From: Clostridium sp. MCC353
GTDB lineage: Bacteria > Bacillota > Clostridia > Lachnospirales > Lachnospiraceae
Assembly (NCBI RefSeq): GCF_018785315.1
Contig: NZ_WQPN01000022.1
Coordinates: 1-64,000, forward strand
DNA: 64,000 bases
Direction of reading: 5' to 3'
Below the pieces are notes generated by a model. That model made no database searches. It saw only the letters and a list, made by a program, of their open reading frames with translations, and was not told the origin of the DNA. A program made the translations under genes and the position numbers. Shown piece after piece: positions 18,656-28,663 of this stretch (its first letter is position 1; each line of letters begins with the position of its first letter).

Positions 18656-19705
18656 ATGAGAACTTCTTATCATAAAGACGATGTGATTTTCCTGCTGAAG
18701 GACATAACCGGGGTGGTGGAACCCCAATCCACGGAAGAACGGGAAAAGCAGATTCAGGCGGGAAGGCATTATTGTGAGATGCTGCCCATTGAATATGTGC
18801 CCAGTGAAAAATACATGGAGGCTTATCAGGAAGCCCTGAAAAACTATGCAGGTTCCACTGCTGAAGCGGTTGGGGTTCTGGCAGATAAGATCATTGGGAA
18901 AAAGGGAAGGAACGTTGTTTTAGTTTCCCTGGCCCGGGCTGGAACGCCCATAGGCATATTATTGAAACACTATATCCGAATGAAATATGAGATCGATGTG
19001 CCCCATTATTCCATATCCATCATCCGGGGCCGGGGCATTGACGACAATGCGGTGAAATTTCTTATCCGGCATCACAATCCGGCGGATATCCTGTTTGTGG
19101 ACGGATGGATCGGAAAAGGCGCCATACTAAATGAGCTGGAGAAAGACATCGCGGCCTATGACGGGATTTCCCCGGAGCTGGCTGTGGTAGCGGACCCCGC
19201 TAACGTGACGGAACTGTGCGGAACCCATGATGATATCCTGATTCCCAGCTCCTGTCTCAACAGCACGGTTTCCGGGCTGGTCAGCAGGACATTTTTAAGA
19301 GACGATGTGATTGGAAAAGATGATTTTCATGGAGCTGTTTATTATGGTGAATTAAAGGATTCCGATTTATCATACGGTTTCATTGAATCCATCGAAAAGG
19401 AGTTTCGGATGAACTCCTCAAAGAAAGAGATAAAAAAAGAAGGCCTCGGCATTGACGAAGTCAGAAAGCTGGCGGAAACTTATGACATCCGGGACATAAA
19501 CCTGATAAAACCGGGAATCGGTGAAACGACCAGGGTGCTGCTGCGCAGAGTTCCGTGGAAAGTTCTCATTAACAGTGAGTGCAGAGATGATATTTCCTTA
19601 ACTCATATTATAAGGCTTGCAGAAGAAAAAGGCGTCAGTATTGAATACTGTCCGCTGGTTCATTATAAGGCCTGCGGATTGATAAAAAAATTGACGGACG
19701 TTTAA
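18656..19705 (+). CDS. StiP-type PRTase-like protein with C-terminal PELOTA domain
   Basis: A 349-residue ter-module protein. The N-terminal 260 residues match the family named cysteine protease StiP in databases, though the fold is phosphoribosyltransferase-like (VLVSLARAGTPIGILLK and ILFVDGWIGKGAI). The last 85 residues (from about LGIDEVRKLAETYDIRD) match the PELOTA RNA-binding domain. It sits between the PRTase-TRSP and ATP-grasp genes with tight spacing, so the three products likely act in one pathway. Confidence 0.85.
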   Translation: MRTSYHKDDVIFLLKDITGVVEPQSTEEREKQIQAGRHYCEMLPIEYVPSEKYMEAYQEALKNYAGSTAEAVGVLADKIIGKKGRNVVLVSLARAGTPIGILLKHYIRMKYEIDVPHYSISIIRGRGIDDNAVKFLIRHHNPADILFVDGWIGKGAILNELEKDIAAYDGISPELAVVADPANVTELCGTHDDILIPSSCLNSTVSGLVSRTFLRDDVIGKDDFHGAVYYGELKDSDLSYGFIESIEKEFRMNSSKKEIKKEGLGIDEVRKLAETYDIRDINLIKPGIGETTRVLLRRVPWKVLINSECRDDISLTHIIRLAEEKGVSIEYCPLVHYKACGLIKKLTDV

Positions 19706-19718
19706 GGGTGGAGAAGAG

Positions 19719-20723
19719 ATGATACGTGTCTGGTTTAACCATTGGTTCAGCACCTCCTATCGGTTGATTGAACTGATGAAAGAAGATGAAAAAGAAGAGG
19801 TGTATGTGATTGGCAGCAACCGGAAGGTGAACGCCGTCATCCAAAAAGTGTGCGACGAGTGGTATGAAGAGCCCTGTTTAGATGGGGAAGACTATATAAA
19901 CTACTGCGTGGACTTCTGCCGGGAACATCAGGTACAGGTATTTGTACCGAGAAGAAAGATGGTGGATATAAGCCGGCACATGGACCGTTTTTTGCGGATG
20001 GGGGTCAGGGTCCTGGTTGATGATTACGAAAAAATCGCTCTTCTCAACGACAAAGCGGCGGCTTATCAAATGTTTAAAGAATGCAAAGGCATCCATGTCC
20101 CTGACTACGCCCTGGTGCGTGATGTGGATTCTTTAGAGACAGCTTATGCCTCTTTAAAAGAGAGGCACAACGATCTTTGCATTAAATTTGTGGAAGATGA
20201 AGGCGGAATGAGTTTTAGGAGATTGAAAGATCATGTGGACGAATACCAGTCTTTATGCACCTATCCGGGAAACGGAATCGCCTATGAGGATCTGATCCGC
20301 ATCCTAAAACCCCGCGGCACTTTCAAAGACATGATGATAATGCCCTATCTGCCGGGGGATGAAATCAGTGTGGACTGCCTCAATACCAAGAGCGGATTGA
20401 TTGCAGTACCCCGCGTAAAGGGGGCCTCGAGGGACGAAAGGGTGGTATTTGATGAAGAAATCCATAACATGTGTGAAATCATCCTGAAAAAAGTCCCTCT
20501 GCAGTACCCCTGCAACATTCAGTTCAAATTAAAAGGCCAAATCCCCTATTTGCTGGAGATCAACACCCGCATGTCAGGCGGCCTCCAGATGAGCTGCCTC
20601 TCAGCCGGAGTCAATATACCGAATATTGCGCTGAACAAAGTGTTAGGGAGGGAGATTTCATGGGATGTGTGCCGTGAGGAACATATTGTTTCTTATATAG
20701 AAATGCCAGTGATTATTAAATAA
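19719..20723 (+). CDS. ATP-grasp enzyme of the ter biosynthetic module
   Basis: A 334-residue predicted ligase. The ATP-grasp pattern includes LNDKAAAYQMFKECKG, DLCIKFVEDEGGMSFRRLKD and the metal-binding end IQFKLKGQIPYLLEINTRMS. ATP-grasp enzymes join a carboxylate to an amine or thiol through an acyl phosphate. It begins 14 bases after the StiP-PELOTA gene with a GGGTGGAGAAG ribosome binding site. The substrate is unknown. Confidence 0.87.
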   Translation: MIRVWFNHWFSTSYRLIELMKEDEKEEVYVIGSNRKVNAVIQKVCDEWYEEPCLDGEDYINYCVDFCREHQVQVFVPRRKMVDISRHMDRFLRMGVRVLVDDYEKIALLNDKAAAYQMFKECKGIHVPDYALVRDVDSLETAYASLKERHNDLCIKFVEDEGGMSFRRLKDHVDEYQSLCTYPGNGIAYEDLIRILKPRGTFKDMMIMPYLPGDEISVDCLNTKSGLIAVPRVKGASRDERVVFDEEIHNMCEIILKKVPLQYPCNIQFKLKGQIPYLLEINTRMSGGLQMSCLSAGVNIPNIALNKVLGREISWDVCREEHIVSYIEMPVIIK

Positions 20724-20746
20724 AAGTTAATCCTGTTTACATCAAC

Positions 20747-20819
20747 CCTGAAGGGATTTTCGAAAATGGCCTCACCCTTTACATTAAAGGGTGAGGCCAT
20801 TTTCGAAAATCCCTTCAGG
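20747..20819. repeat. 35-bp perfect inverted repeat (palindrome family B), bidirectional terminator-like
   Basis: Arms 20747-20781 and 20785-20819 are exact reverse complements with a 3-base loop. Each arm contains the smaller palindrome ATTTTCGAAAAT. It lies between the convergent ATP-grasp and CitE-like genes. Related palindromes occur at 33501-33546 and 40226-40257. A terminator role fits the position, but the length is unusual for one. Confidence 0.8.
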
Positions 20820-20852
20820 CTTTAATGCAAACAGGGTTGATATAAGAAAAGT

Positions 20853-21815
20853 TTATTCCGCCACCCCATAAGCCTCGGCCAGCATGAGAATCTTCAGCGC
20901 CCAGTTGGAATGGGTCTTATATTCGTTCATCCTCTCTTTTGCAACGCTCCCGGAAACCAGGGAGTGGGAATTGGCACTCCAGTCGAGGATGGATCTGGCG
21001 TCGTCCAGGTCTTTTTGGGAAACTTTATAAGCGTTGTTCACAAGTTCAATCTGATTGGGATGAATCACCGTTTTTCCCACAAATCCGCATAATTTATCTT
21101 CTTCCAGTTCATTTTTCAAACCTGTATCCCAATTACTTCCGGCATAATATTCCCAAACAGGGCCTGATATGACATAATCCATTCCAAATACGGTCACAAT
21201 GTCGGACAGGATATTGGAAATGGCCCTTATGCTGTGGATAGACTGACTGCTTGACCGCCTGAAGCCGAATGCGTGGCTTAAATCATTTCCGCCCACCCGG
21301 ATATTTAAGACCAGTTCTTCGACGGCATCCAGTTTATCTTTCAGCGAGCAGAGAATATCCGCCCGGCTTTTCAGGCTGATGATCGTCGGGCTTTCGAAAA
21401 TGGGCATCATATAAAAAATTCTGTCAGAATTATGGTTGATGGATACCATAACCTTAATATAATCGTCAGCATTTTCCAATGAAAACTTTGGTATAATAAA
21501 ACCTGTAATCAATTTCTTTGCTGCATCAAACCGATCCAGCAAATTGGTGATCTGTTCCGGCTCCCGGACCCTTATAAAGATTTTGGGCATAAAAAAAGAA
21601 CTGCTCATTTGGGATTCATAGAGTGTTTGAATGGTTTGGACTAATTTGTCTTCCGCTTCTTCTACACAGTCATCTTTTATGGTATCTTCCAGACATAAGG
21701 AAAGGGAGAAATGTTTTCCGAATTTTTCATTTGTTAAGGAATTAATTATGGTGTCGCTATTTGCAGGACAATATAAGAGAGCTCCCACGCTGTAATAGAG
21801 AATTGAATTTTTCAT
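20853..21815 (-). CDS. HpcH/HpaI aldolase (CitE-like) family protein of the ter module
   Basis: A 320-residue TIM-barrel protein of the CitE-like lyase family (LSLCLEDTIKDDC, FIIPKFSLENADDY, LNIRVGGNDLSHAFGFRR, GKTVIHPNQIELV). Such proteins are a regular member of the ter biosynthetic module, where they are thought to make or break a carbon-carbon bond of a small metabolite. It is transcribed opposite to its partners and divergently from the protease gene at 21962. The start has an AAAGGAG-type ribosome binding site. Confidence 0.88.
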   Translation of the reverse strand: MKNSILYYSVGALLYCPANSDTIINSLTNEKFGKHFSLSLCLEDTIKDDCVEEAEDKLVQTIQTLYESQMSSSFFMPKIFIRVREPEQITNLLDRFDAAKKLITGFIIPKFSLENADDYIKVMVSINHNSDRIFYMMPIFESPTIISLKSRADILCSLKDKLDAVEELVLNIRVGGNDLSHAFGFRRSSSQSIHSIRAISNILSDIVTVFGMDYVISGPVWEYYAGSNWDTGLKNELEEDKLCGFVGKTVIHPNQIELVNNAYKVSQKDLDDARSILDWSANSHSLVSGSVAKERMNEYKTHSNWALKILMLAEAYGVAE

Positions 21816-21961
21816 ATGCTGAACTCCTTTTTGACATATTTCCCTTTATTGTAGCATTATAAGACACAAATAGATAGTGGTTTTTATGAAGATATGGTAA
21901 GATATACTTGTGACTGGATTTTTAAGTTCAGCCAATAATTCCGCTTACAGGGTGAAGGCTT

Positions 21962-23401
21962 ATGAATGAAGAAAATTATAAAGTAAGGCATAATGTGATG
22001 AACATTACATCTTTAAGTGCATTTACAAACATCATCGGGGGATTAAACGGGAACTGTAAAGATGTATATTTTGTCAGGGCGCTGGGGGTTAACGGCGCTT
22101 ATCTGAAAGAGATAGAGAATATGGACAGGCTGTTGTCGGAACGGATGTTTTCCGGTTTCAGCAGATATAACAGGATTGAAGCCCTGCCGCCATTGGATTC
22201 ACAGACAGATATTGAATATTATTCCAACTGCTATGCAGAGTGGAACAGAAACGGCAGGAAAACCATGGCCGTTAAGTCCACGATGGACAATGAAATGTTA
22301 AAAGAGATTGCAGGCAGTGCCTGTGACACCCTCTGCCGCTTGTTCAGAAGCAGATTCCCCAATGTGACCGATACCATTGAGAAGAATTTGGTGGTTAAAC
22401 TATTATTCTGGTATGACCGGGTCTGCGGTGATCTGATCCGCGGATGGAACCCGCGGATGTCCGTCAAACTGGCAGTCAAAGATATTGTGAAAAAGCAGGA
22501 ATATTTATTTTGCTATTTCCTCACGCTGACCGGAATTGATGTCCTTTTGCTGCAGGGCAGCGGGGATATAAACAGCCAGTTGGAAGAATTGTGCCTGTCC
22601 GGGAAATTTATTCTGGGATCCTATGAACATGTGGCAACAGAGCCGTTTCATGCGGAAAAATACAAAAAAACCGAAAGAGAACCCTATAAAAAAGAACCCT
22701 ATAAAAAGGCAAAACCCGAAGACCAGGAAAAGACAAAACCGGAAGTCCTGGAGATTCCGCCTAAACAGCGCGGCAAAATCGATTTGAGCCGTGTGGAAAG
22801 GCCCTCCCAGCCCGGCAGGAATGTGAGGAGAGAGAAGGAATTTGAAGAACTGGCTCTTCTGGCATCCTCGGTGGTGATGATAGCCATTCATGACAACAAG
22901 GGAGGAATCATAGGAACCGGTTCCGGCATTATGGTGGGCAGGCAGGGATACATACTGACCAATAACCATGTGGCCAGCGGCGGCAGATTTTACTCTGTGA
23001 GAATTGAAGACGATGAGCAGATCTATAAAACGGACGAGGTCATTAAATATAATTCGGTGCTGGATTTGGCCGTCATACGGATTGACCGCCAATTAAAGCC
23101 CATACCTGTATATAAGGGAAGGGAAAAACTGGTCAGAGGCCAGAAGGTGGTTGCCATCGGCAGTCCCCTGGGTCTGTTTAATTCCGTTTCCAATGGAATC
23201 ATTTCAGGATTCAGAACCATTGACAATGTGGACATGATCCAGTTTACGGCCCCCATTTCCCACGGAAGTTCGGGAGGCGCGGTGCTCAATATGTATGGAG
23301 ATGTGATCGGAATCAGTACAGCCGGCATAGACAGCGGCCAGAATATCAATTTGGCAGTGGGATATGAAAGCATTCATAATTTTATACGGGGATTTGAATA
23401 G
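21962..23401 (+). CDS. Trypsin-like serine protease with N-terminal YceG-like region
   Basis: A 479-residue protein with no signal peptide. Residues 1 to about 215 resemble part of the YceG-like protein encoded downstream (shared pattern: a hydrophobic WYDR/WMYYKF helix, then GIDVLLLQGSGD against GCDVLLLQYHGD). A Lys/Glu/Pro-rich linker (about 225-265) leads to a trypsin-like domain with the full triad: His336 in TNNHVA, Asp368 in LDLAVIR and Ser437 in HGSSGG. It lacks the PDZ domain of HtrA. Its place inside the ter island suggests a cytoplasmic stress-triggered protease. Confidence 0.87.
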   Translation: MNEENYKVRHNVMNITSLSAFTNIIGGLNGNCKDVYFVRALGVNGAYLKEIENMDRLLSERMFSGFSRYNRIEALPPLDSQTDIEYYSNCYAEWNRNGRKTMAVKSTMDNEMLKEIAGSACDTLCRLFRSRFPNVTDTIEKNLVVKLLFWYDRVCGDLIRGWNPRMSVKLAVKDIVKKQEYLFCYFLTLTGIDVLLLQGSGDINSQLEELCLSGKFILGSYEHVATEPFHAEKYKKTEREPYKKEPYKKAKPEDQEKTKPEVLEIPPKQRGKIDLSRVERPSQPGRNVRREKEFEELALLASSVVMIAIHDNKGGIIGTGSGIMVGRQGYILTNNHVASGGRFYSVRIEDDEQIYKTDEVIKYNSVLDLAVIRIDRQLKPIPVYKGREKLVRGQKVVAIGSPLGLFNSVSNGIISGFRTIDNVDMIQFTAPISHGSSGGAVLNMYGDVIGISTAGIDSGQNINLAVGYESIHNFIRGFE

Positions 23402-23436
23402 GGAAAGGGATATTCCCATCAGGAAGGAAGGTGCTC

Positions 23437-24027
23437 ATGTCAAAGGGCAGTTCTAGTATTAAAATTTCATTTAATTCACCGGTTATTCTGGGATTTACAG
23501 CGGTCTGTTTTGCCGCCCTGATTCTCAACTGGTTCACGGGAGGGATTGCCAACCGGATGTTTTTCAGCGTTTACCATTCGTCGATGCTGAGCCCGTTTAC
23601 CTATATCAGGTTTATCGGCCATGTGTTCGGCCATGCGGGATGGGAGCATTTGATCGGCAATGCCATGTTGATTCTGGTGGTAGGGCCTTTGCTGGAAGAA
23701 AAATATGGTTCGTCCAACATCCTGTTCGTCATACTGGCCACCGCATTGGTGACGGGGATTACAAATTTTGTCTTTTTCCCTCATGTGCAGCTTTTGGGGG
23801 CCAGCGGAGTTGTTTTCGCGTTCATACTGCTGTCTTCATTTACCGGCATCAAAGAGGGAACCATACCTCTTACCCTGGTACTGGTTGCGGTTCTTTATAT
23901 AGGCCAGCAGGTGCTGGATGGAATATTGATCCGGGATAATGTTTCAAATCTGACGCATATTCTGGGCGGCCTTGTGGGTGCGGTGCTTGGATATGTGATG
24001 AACAAGAACAAAATGAATCGATATTGA
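23437..24027 (+). CDS. Rhomboid family intramembrane serine protease
   Basis: A protein of about 196 residues with six hydrophobic segments. The catalytic serine is in LGASGVVFA (about residue 123) and the catalytic histidine in LTHILGGLVG (about residue 174); the HxxxN-type motif GWEHLIGNAM is also present. A GTG at 23431 is in frame, but the ATG at 23437 fits the AGGAAGGAAGG ribosome binding site better. It lies between two YceG-related genes in the ter island. Confidence 0.92.
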   Translation: MSKGSSSIKISFNSPVILGFTAVCFAALILNWFTGGIANRMFFSVYHSSMLSPFTYIRFIGHVFGHAGWEHLIGNAMLILVVGPLLEEKYGSSNILFVILATALVTGITNFVFFPHVQLLGASGVVFAFILLSSFTGIKEGTIPLTLVLVAVLYIGQQVLDGILIRDNVSNLTHILGGLVGAVLGYVMNKNKMNRY

Positions 24028-24042
24028 AGGTGAAGATGATAA

Positions 24043-26319
24043 ATGATGTTTGAACACAGAAAAATTCAAAAACTGGATGATTATTTTACCGATTTGAATG
24101 CGCGGAGAGAACAGGGCGTCTATTTTTACCGCATAAACGCTTATAATGACGCCATTAAAACATTTATTCAAAATTACTACGAGGCCGCCAGGCTGTCCGG
24201 AGTTGTAATAGAAGGAAAAATCCCCAATCCGGATGAGAAAAATCTTTCGTATTATTCGGAGATTATGGGAATGGATTTCCAGATGAGCGTCGGTTTCATA
24301 GGCGCAAGCCTGAAGAAATGGCTGCCCCGGCTGAATGAGTACCAGAGAACGACCGTGGCCGCATCCATTTATGATACCCTGGAAACCATGCGCAGGGAAG
24401 GGAAAAATGATAATATGCTCAAAAACGCGTATATCAAATTCATGTGCTGGATGTATTACAAATTTGAGCGTATTTTAAGCCGTCTGGGCCAGGACAAGAT
24501 TCCAAAGATCCTGTATGAGGGCGACATCAGTAATTATGAACTGAAGCTCATAACGATTTTATCGGGGGCAGGCTGTGATGTGCTGCTTTTGCAGTATCAT
24601 GGCGACGGCTCCTATTTGAAGCTGGACCCTGAATCTAAACTTTCCGATTCATTAGTTCTGCCGGATATGACGTCCTTCCCAAAAGAATTCAACATTGGCT
24701 GGCTCCGCCAGGAAATGGAAAAGAGGATCAAAACAGAGCGGCTTTACGGAACAAAGCCCCAGGTTTTAAACTGCACCAATGCCTGGATCACAGGAAAAGG
24801 GTTTCAGGATATAACGGCGGTCATTCTCACCAGAGGACAGGATTCCCGTTTTTTCTACAACTGCTACTGCAGGATCAACGGTGTTGAAGATAAACTGACC
24901 TATCTGAACGAACTGTATCAGATGCGGCTGGAAATTAAAAACAGCAAACGGAATGTGGTAGTTGTGGAAAATGAAATTCCTCAGCCTACTATGGATGAAA
25001 TTGCATCAATTGTACGAAAAACTTATAAGAATATCGAACAAATGTTGATCGATTTATCAAATAATATTAAATATTACAAAAATATAGAGCTGGAACGGTT
25101 GCTTAAAAAAGCGTTTATTGATATAATACTAGAGAAGTCTGAGGCTGAAAATATGATGCTGAATAAGCTGGTGAACAAGGCGGTTTACCTGCTTTGCTGG
25201 CTCAGACGGTACCAGTCGGAACTCTTTCCGGACTGGAAGATGCCGGATATCAGCTGCTTTATCTATTTAGGCGGATGCAGGGATGATAACGAAGCCATGT
25301 TCCTGAAACTCTTGTCAAAACTTCCAACAGATGTTTTGATCCTGAATCCCAATCTCAACACGAAGTGCTGCCTGAATGACGAGAAGCTGTACGAAATTAA
25401 TTATTCCGATTCACTGGCAGTGGACAGGTTTCCGATGGAGAATTCAGACATCCGCATGGGTACGGCGGCCTATTACGCGGAAAGGGAACTGGATACGCTG
25501 ATGTACGGGGATTCGGGAATGTACCGCAATCAGCAGTATACCCGTGCCATGTCTGTGACCTTACAGACTATGTATGAAGAAATCGCAATTTTATGGAAAC
25601 AGGAATTAAAATACCGGCCTAATTTCAGTGTGGTTGACGGAATTGTCAGTCTTCCGGTCATTTTTTCAAAAATTTCCGGCGTGAAAGACGGGAATTTAGC
25701 CCAGTATTGGGCGGGGATAAAAGCTTTAAAAACAGAGGACGTTTTTGTCGTCAAAAAGGTCCCCTTTATCAGTCCCACAGATCCCAATCCGGTCAAGCCT
25801 TATGTGACGGAGTTTTATAAAAACGGAAGGCTGCAAAAGAACAGGATAAAGTCCCACAAAAGTTACCAGTACGGTTATCTCCGCGAGAATATCCAAGATT
25901 ATATCCTGGATAAACTGCAGCTTTTGATCGACCAGAAAGTGATTAAAGGCACTTTTGAAAACGGAACGGAGTATACGGTTATTTCCACCGTGCTCAATCT
26001 GAACAAAGACATTTTGCGGCTGATACAGAAATTTGATTTTACCAAGAAGAATCCTAAGCTCATCTATATTAATTGTACGGAGCGGGTGATATCCTTGGAG
26101 GACAGCATCATGGTTATGTTTCTGAATTTAATAGGATTTGACCTGGTTTTTTATGTTCCCACGGGATACCAGAGCGTTGAAAATTTCTTTAATAAGAGGG
26201 TTATGGAAGAGCATCAGATTGGGGACTATGTTTATGATTTACAGGTGCCGGACTTAGATGCGGTTCCAACGAATACGCACCTTTCATGGCGTGAAAAAAT
26301 ATTTAAGAGAGGTAATTGA
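24043..26319 (+). CDS. YceG-like ter-associated protein (putative component of biosynthetic module)
   Basis: A 758-residue protein of the YceG_bac type found with ter genes; its function is not established. It appears to contain two related halves: a helix ending in KFMCWMYYKFERI, then GCDVLLLQYHGDGSYLKLDP, and later NKAVYLLCWLRRY, then PTDVLILNPNLNTKCCLND. No catalytic motif or membrane segment stands out. It starts 16 bases after the rhomboid gene and ends just before telA with a short overlap of signals, so the genes are cotranscribed. Confidence 0.82.
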   Translation: MMFEHRKIQKLDDYFTDLNARREQGVYFYRINAYNDAIKTFIQNYYEAARLSGVVIEGKIPNPDEKNLSYYSEIMGMDFQMSVGFIGASLKKWLPRLNEYQRTTVAASIYDTLETMRREGKNDNMLKNAYIKFMCWMYYKFERILSRLGQDKIPKILYEGDISNYELKLITILSGAGCDVLLLQYHGDGSYLKLDPESKLSDSLVLPDMTSFPKEFNIGWLRQEMEKRIKTERLYGTKPQVLNCTNAWITGKGFQDITAVILTRGQDSRFFYNCYCRINGVEDKLTYLNELYQMRLEIKNSKRNVVVVENEIPQPTMDEIASIVRKTYKNIEQMLIDLSNNIKYYKNIELERLLKKAFIDIILEKSEAENMMLNKLVNKAVYLLCWLRRYQSELFPDWKMPDISCFIYLGGCRDDNEAMFLKLLSKLPTDVLILNPNLNTKCCLNDEKLYEINYSDSLAVDRFPMENSDIRMGTAAYYAERELDTLMYGDSGMYRNQQYTRAMSVTLQTMYEEIAILWKQELKYRPNFSVVDGIVSLPVIFSKISGVKDGNLAQYWAGIKALKTEDVFVVKKVPFISPTDPNPVKPYVTEFYKNGRLQKNRIKSHKSYQYGYLRENIQDYILDKLQLLIDQKVIKGTFENGTEYTVISTVLNLNKDILRLIQKFDFTKKNPKLIYINCTERVISLEDSIMVMFLNLIGFDLVFYVPTGYQSVENFFNKRVMEEHQIGDYVYDLQVPDLDAVPTNTHLSWREKIFKRGN

Positions 26320-26321
26320 AT

Positions 26322-27461
26322 ATGGGATTAGATTTTAGCAAGTCATCGACACAGCAGCCTCCAGTGGTGGAGCAGAAGAATGAAATTGAAGTGGTGGAGC
26401 AGTATGATATCAGCGCGGACAGGCAGCAGATGAACGCGGCTCTGGTCAATTCACCGGAAGTGGATGCGTTAGTCAGCACCATTGAGATCGATAATCTGGA
26501 GACGATCGTATCCTTTGGCGCGGAGGCGGCAGAGGAGATATCCAAGGCTTCCGACGTGGTGCTCAACAGCATGAACATGTCTCAGCTTGACAATTCCAGC
26601 CAGATGCTGAATACCTTGGCAAAGATCATGTCCAAGTTTGATATTGAAGAGATCAAAGACAATCCGGGACTGTTTGGAAAGCTGTTCGGAAACCTCAGAA
26701 AACAGCTGGACAAGATTCTCGACAAATACCATACCATGGGCGAGGAAGTGGATAAAATTTACGTCCAGTTAAAGCAGTATGAAGCGGAAATCAAACAGTC
26801 CAACAGGAAATTAAACCAGATTTTTGAAGCAAATGTTAACTACTACCACGAGCTGGTGAAATACATATTGGCCGGTGAGCAGGGATGCCGGGAGATTGAA
26901 GCCTATATCGCCCAGCGGCAGAGTGATATGGAGGCCACCGGCGATAACTCCATCCAGTTTGAGATCCAGAGCCTGCAGCAGTGCCTCATGATGCTGGAGC
27001 AGAGAACCCAGGATTTGAGAACGGCGGAAAACGTAGCCATGCAGTCCATACCGATGATCAAGACCATGGAATTCAGCAATATGAATTTAGTCAGAAAGAT
27101 CAATTCTGCGTTCATCATAACCCTGCCTGTATTTAAACAGGCCCTTGCCCAGGCTATTATGCTCAAGAGGCAGAAAATCCAGGCGGAAGCCATGTCCGCA
27201 CTGGATGAGAAAACCAATGAGATGCTGATCAAGAATGCGAGAAATACCGCGGAACAGTCGAAACTGACTGCCAGACTGGCGTCGGGAAGTTCCATTAAGA
27301 TTGAGACATTGGAAACAACTTGGAGAACAATTGTGAATGGTATTGACGAGACGAAGCAGATCCAGGAGAACGCCAGAAGGCAGCGTTTGGAAGATCAGGC
27401 CAGACTGGAAAATATCAAGACAGAGTTTAACAAGATGTATCACATGCCAAATAAAAAATAA
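26322..27461 (+). CDS. telA: TelA-family toxic anion resistance protein
   Basis: A 379-residue, largely helical protein of the TelA/KlaA family ([58 protein letters not shown]). Members give resistance to tellurite and some cell-envelope stresses by an unknown route. The ATG at 26322 follows AGAGAGG; a TTG at 26316 is the less likely start. It is followed by four terD paralogues. Confidence 0.93.
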   Translation: MGLDFSKSSTQQPPVVEQKNEIEVVEQYDISADRQQMNAALVNSPEVDALVSTIEIDNLETIVSFGAEAAEEISKASDVVLNSMNMSQLDNSSQMLNTLAKIMSKFDIEEIKDNPGLFGKLFGNLRKQLDKILDKYHTMGEEVDKIYVQLKQYEAEIKQSNRKLNQIFEANVNYYHELVKYILAGEQGCREIEAYIAQRQSDMEATGDNSIQFEIQSLQQCLMMLEQRTQDLRTAENVAMQSIPMIKTMEFSNMNLVRKINSAFIITLPVFKQALAQAIMLKRQKIQAEAMSALDEKTNEMLIKNARNTAEQSKLTARLASGSSIKIETLETTWRTIVNGIDETKQIQENARRQRLEDQARLENIKTEFNKMYHMPNKK

Positions 27462-27481
27462 TATACCAGGAGGAAAAAGTT

Positions 27482-28063
27482 ATGCCAATTAATTTGTCAA
27501 AAGGTCAAAAAGTAGATTTAACAAAAGGAAATCCAGGTTTGAAAAATCTTATGGTAGGCTTAGGCTGGGATGTCAATGCGTTTGATTCCGGATTCGACTT
27601 TGACTTGGATGCAGCGGCATTTTTGCTGGGTGAAAACGGCAAATGCCCAACTGAGAAAGAGTTTGTCTTTTATGGAAATCTTGCCCATCCAAGCGGTTCC
27701 GTGAAACATATGGGCGATAACTTAACCGGAGAAGGCGATGGAGACGATGAGCAGATTCAGGTGGATTTGAGCAAAATACCTGCCAATATCTCCAAAGTAG
27801 CATTTACCGTAACCATTTATGATCCTGAAGCCAGAAGACAGAATTTCGGACAGGTTTCCAATGCGTTTATCAGAATTGTGGATGAATCAAACGGCCAGGA
27901 ATTGATCCGTTACGATTTGGGAGAGGACTTCTCCATAGAAACAGCGGTAGTTGTAGGCGAGCTGTACAGAAATAACGGCGAGTGGAAGTTCAATGCCATC
28001 GGCAGCGGCTTCCAGGGCGGACTGGCTGCATTGTGCGGCCATTATGGAATTGATGTTGCATAG
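27482..28063 (+). CDS. TerD family calcium-binding stress protein, paralogue 1
   Basis: A 193-residue TerD-type protein. The acidic calcium-binding motifs are intact: [16 protein letters not shown] and [19 protein letters not shown]. TerD proteins bind Ca2+ and scaffold stress responses at the membrane. It follows telA by 20 bases with an AGGAGG ribosome binding site. It is very similar to paralogue 2, indicating recent duplication. Confidence 0.95.
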   Translation: MPINLSKGQKVDLTKGNPGLKNLMVGLGWDVNAFDSGFDFDLDAAAFLLGENGKCPTEKEFVFYGNLAHPSGSVKHMGDNLTGEGDGDDEQIQVDLSKIPANISKVAFTVTIYDPEARRQNFGQVSNAFIRIVDESNGQELIRYDLGEDFSIETAVVVGELYRNNGEWKFNAIGSGFQGGLAALCGHYGIDVA

Positions 28064-28072
28064 GAGGATGAC

Positions 28073-28654
28073 ATGCCGATTAATTTACAAAAAGGACAGA
28101 AAGTAAGTTTGACAAAAGGAAATCCGGGCCTGACCAAAGTTGTGGTGGGCTTAGGATGGGATATCAACCAGTTCGACACCGGCGGGGATTTTGATCTCGA
28201 TACGGCTGCATTTTTACTGGCTGACAGCGGAAAGGTGACAAGGCCGGAAGATTTCGTATTTTACGGCAATTTGCAGCATCCGTCAGGCGGTGTTTTACAT
28301 ATGGGCGATAACTTAACCGGCGCGGGAGACGGGGATGACGAGCAGATCAAGATTAATCTTTCCTTGGTTCCGGCCAATGTTTCCAAAATCGCGTTTACGG
28401 TAACCATCTATGACGCGGAACAAAGACGCCAGAATTTCGGCCAGGTGAATAATGCGTTCATCAGGATCTATAACGAAGAAACCGGGGAAGAACTTTTGAG
28501 ATATGATTTAGGCGAAGATTTTTCCATAGAGACAGCCGCGGTATTTGGGGAATTGTATAAAAACGGAAGCGAATGGAAATTTAATGCCATTGGAAGCGGT
28601 TATCAGGGCGGCTTGGCGGCTCTTTGCGCTAATTACGGTGTTGATACAGAATAG
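28073..28654 (+). CDS. TerD family calcium-binding stress protein, paralogue 2
   Basis: A 193-residue TerD-type protein closely related to the preceding one, with [16 protein letters not shown] and [19 protein letters not shown]. All acidic positions of the two calcium sites are kept. The nine-base spacing from paralogue 1 indicates a single transcript. Confidence 0.95.
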   Translation: MPINLQKGQKVSLTKGNPGLTKVVVGLGWDINQFDTGGDFDLDTAAFLLADSGKVTRPEDFVFYGNLQHPSGGVLHMGDNLTGAGDGDDEQIKINLSLVPANVSKIAFTVTIYDAEQRRQNFGQVNNAFIRIYNEETGEELLRYDLGEDFSIETAAVFGELYKNGSEWKFNAIGSGYQGGLAALCANYGVDTE

Positions 28655-28663
28655 GAGATAATT

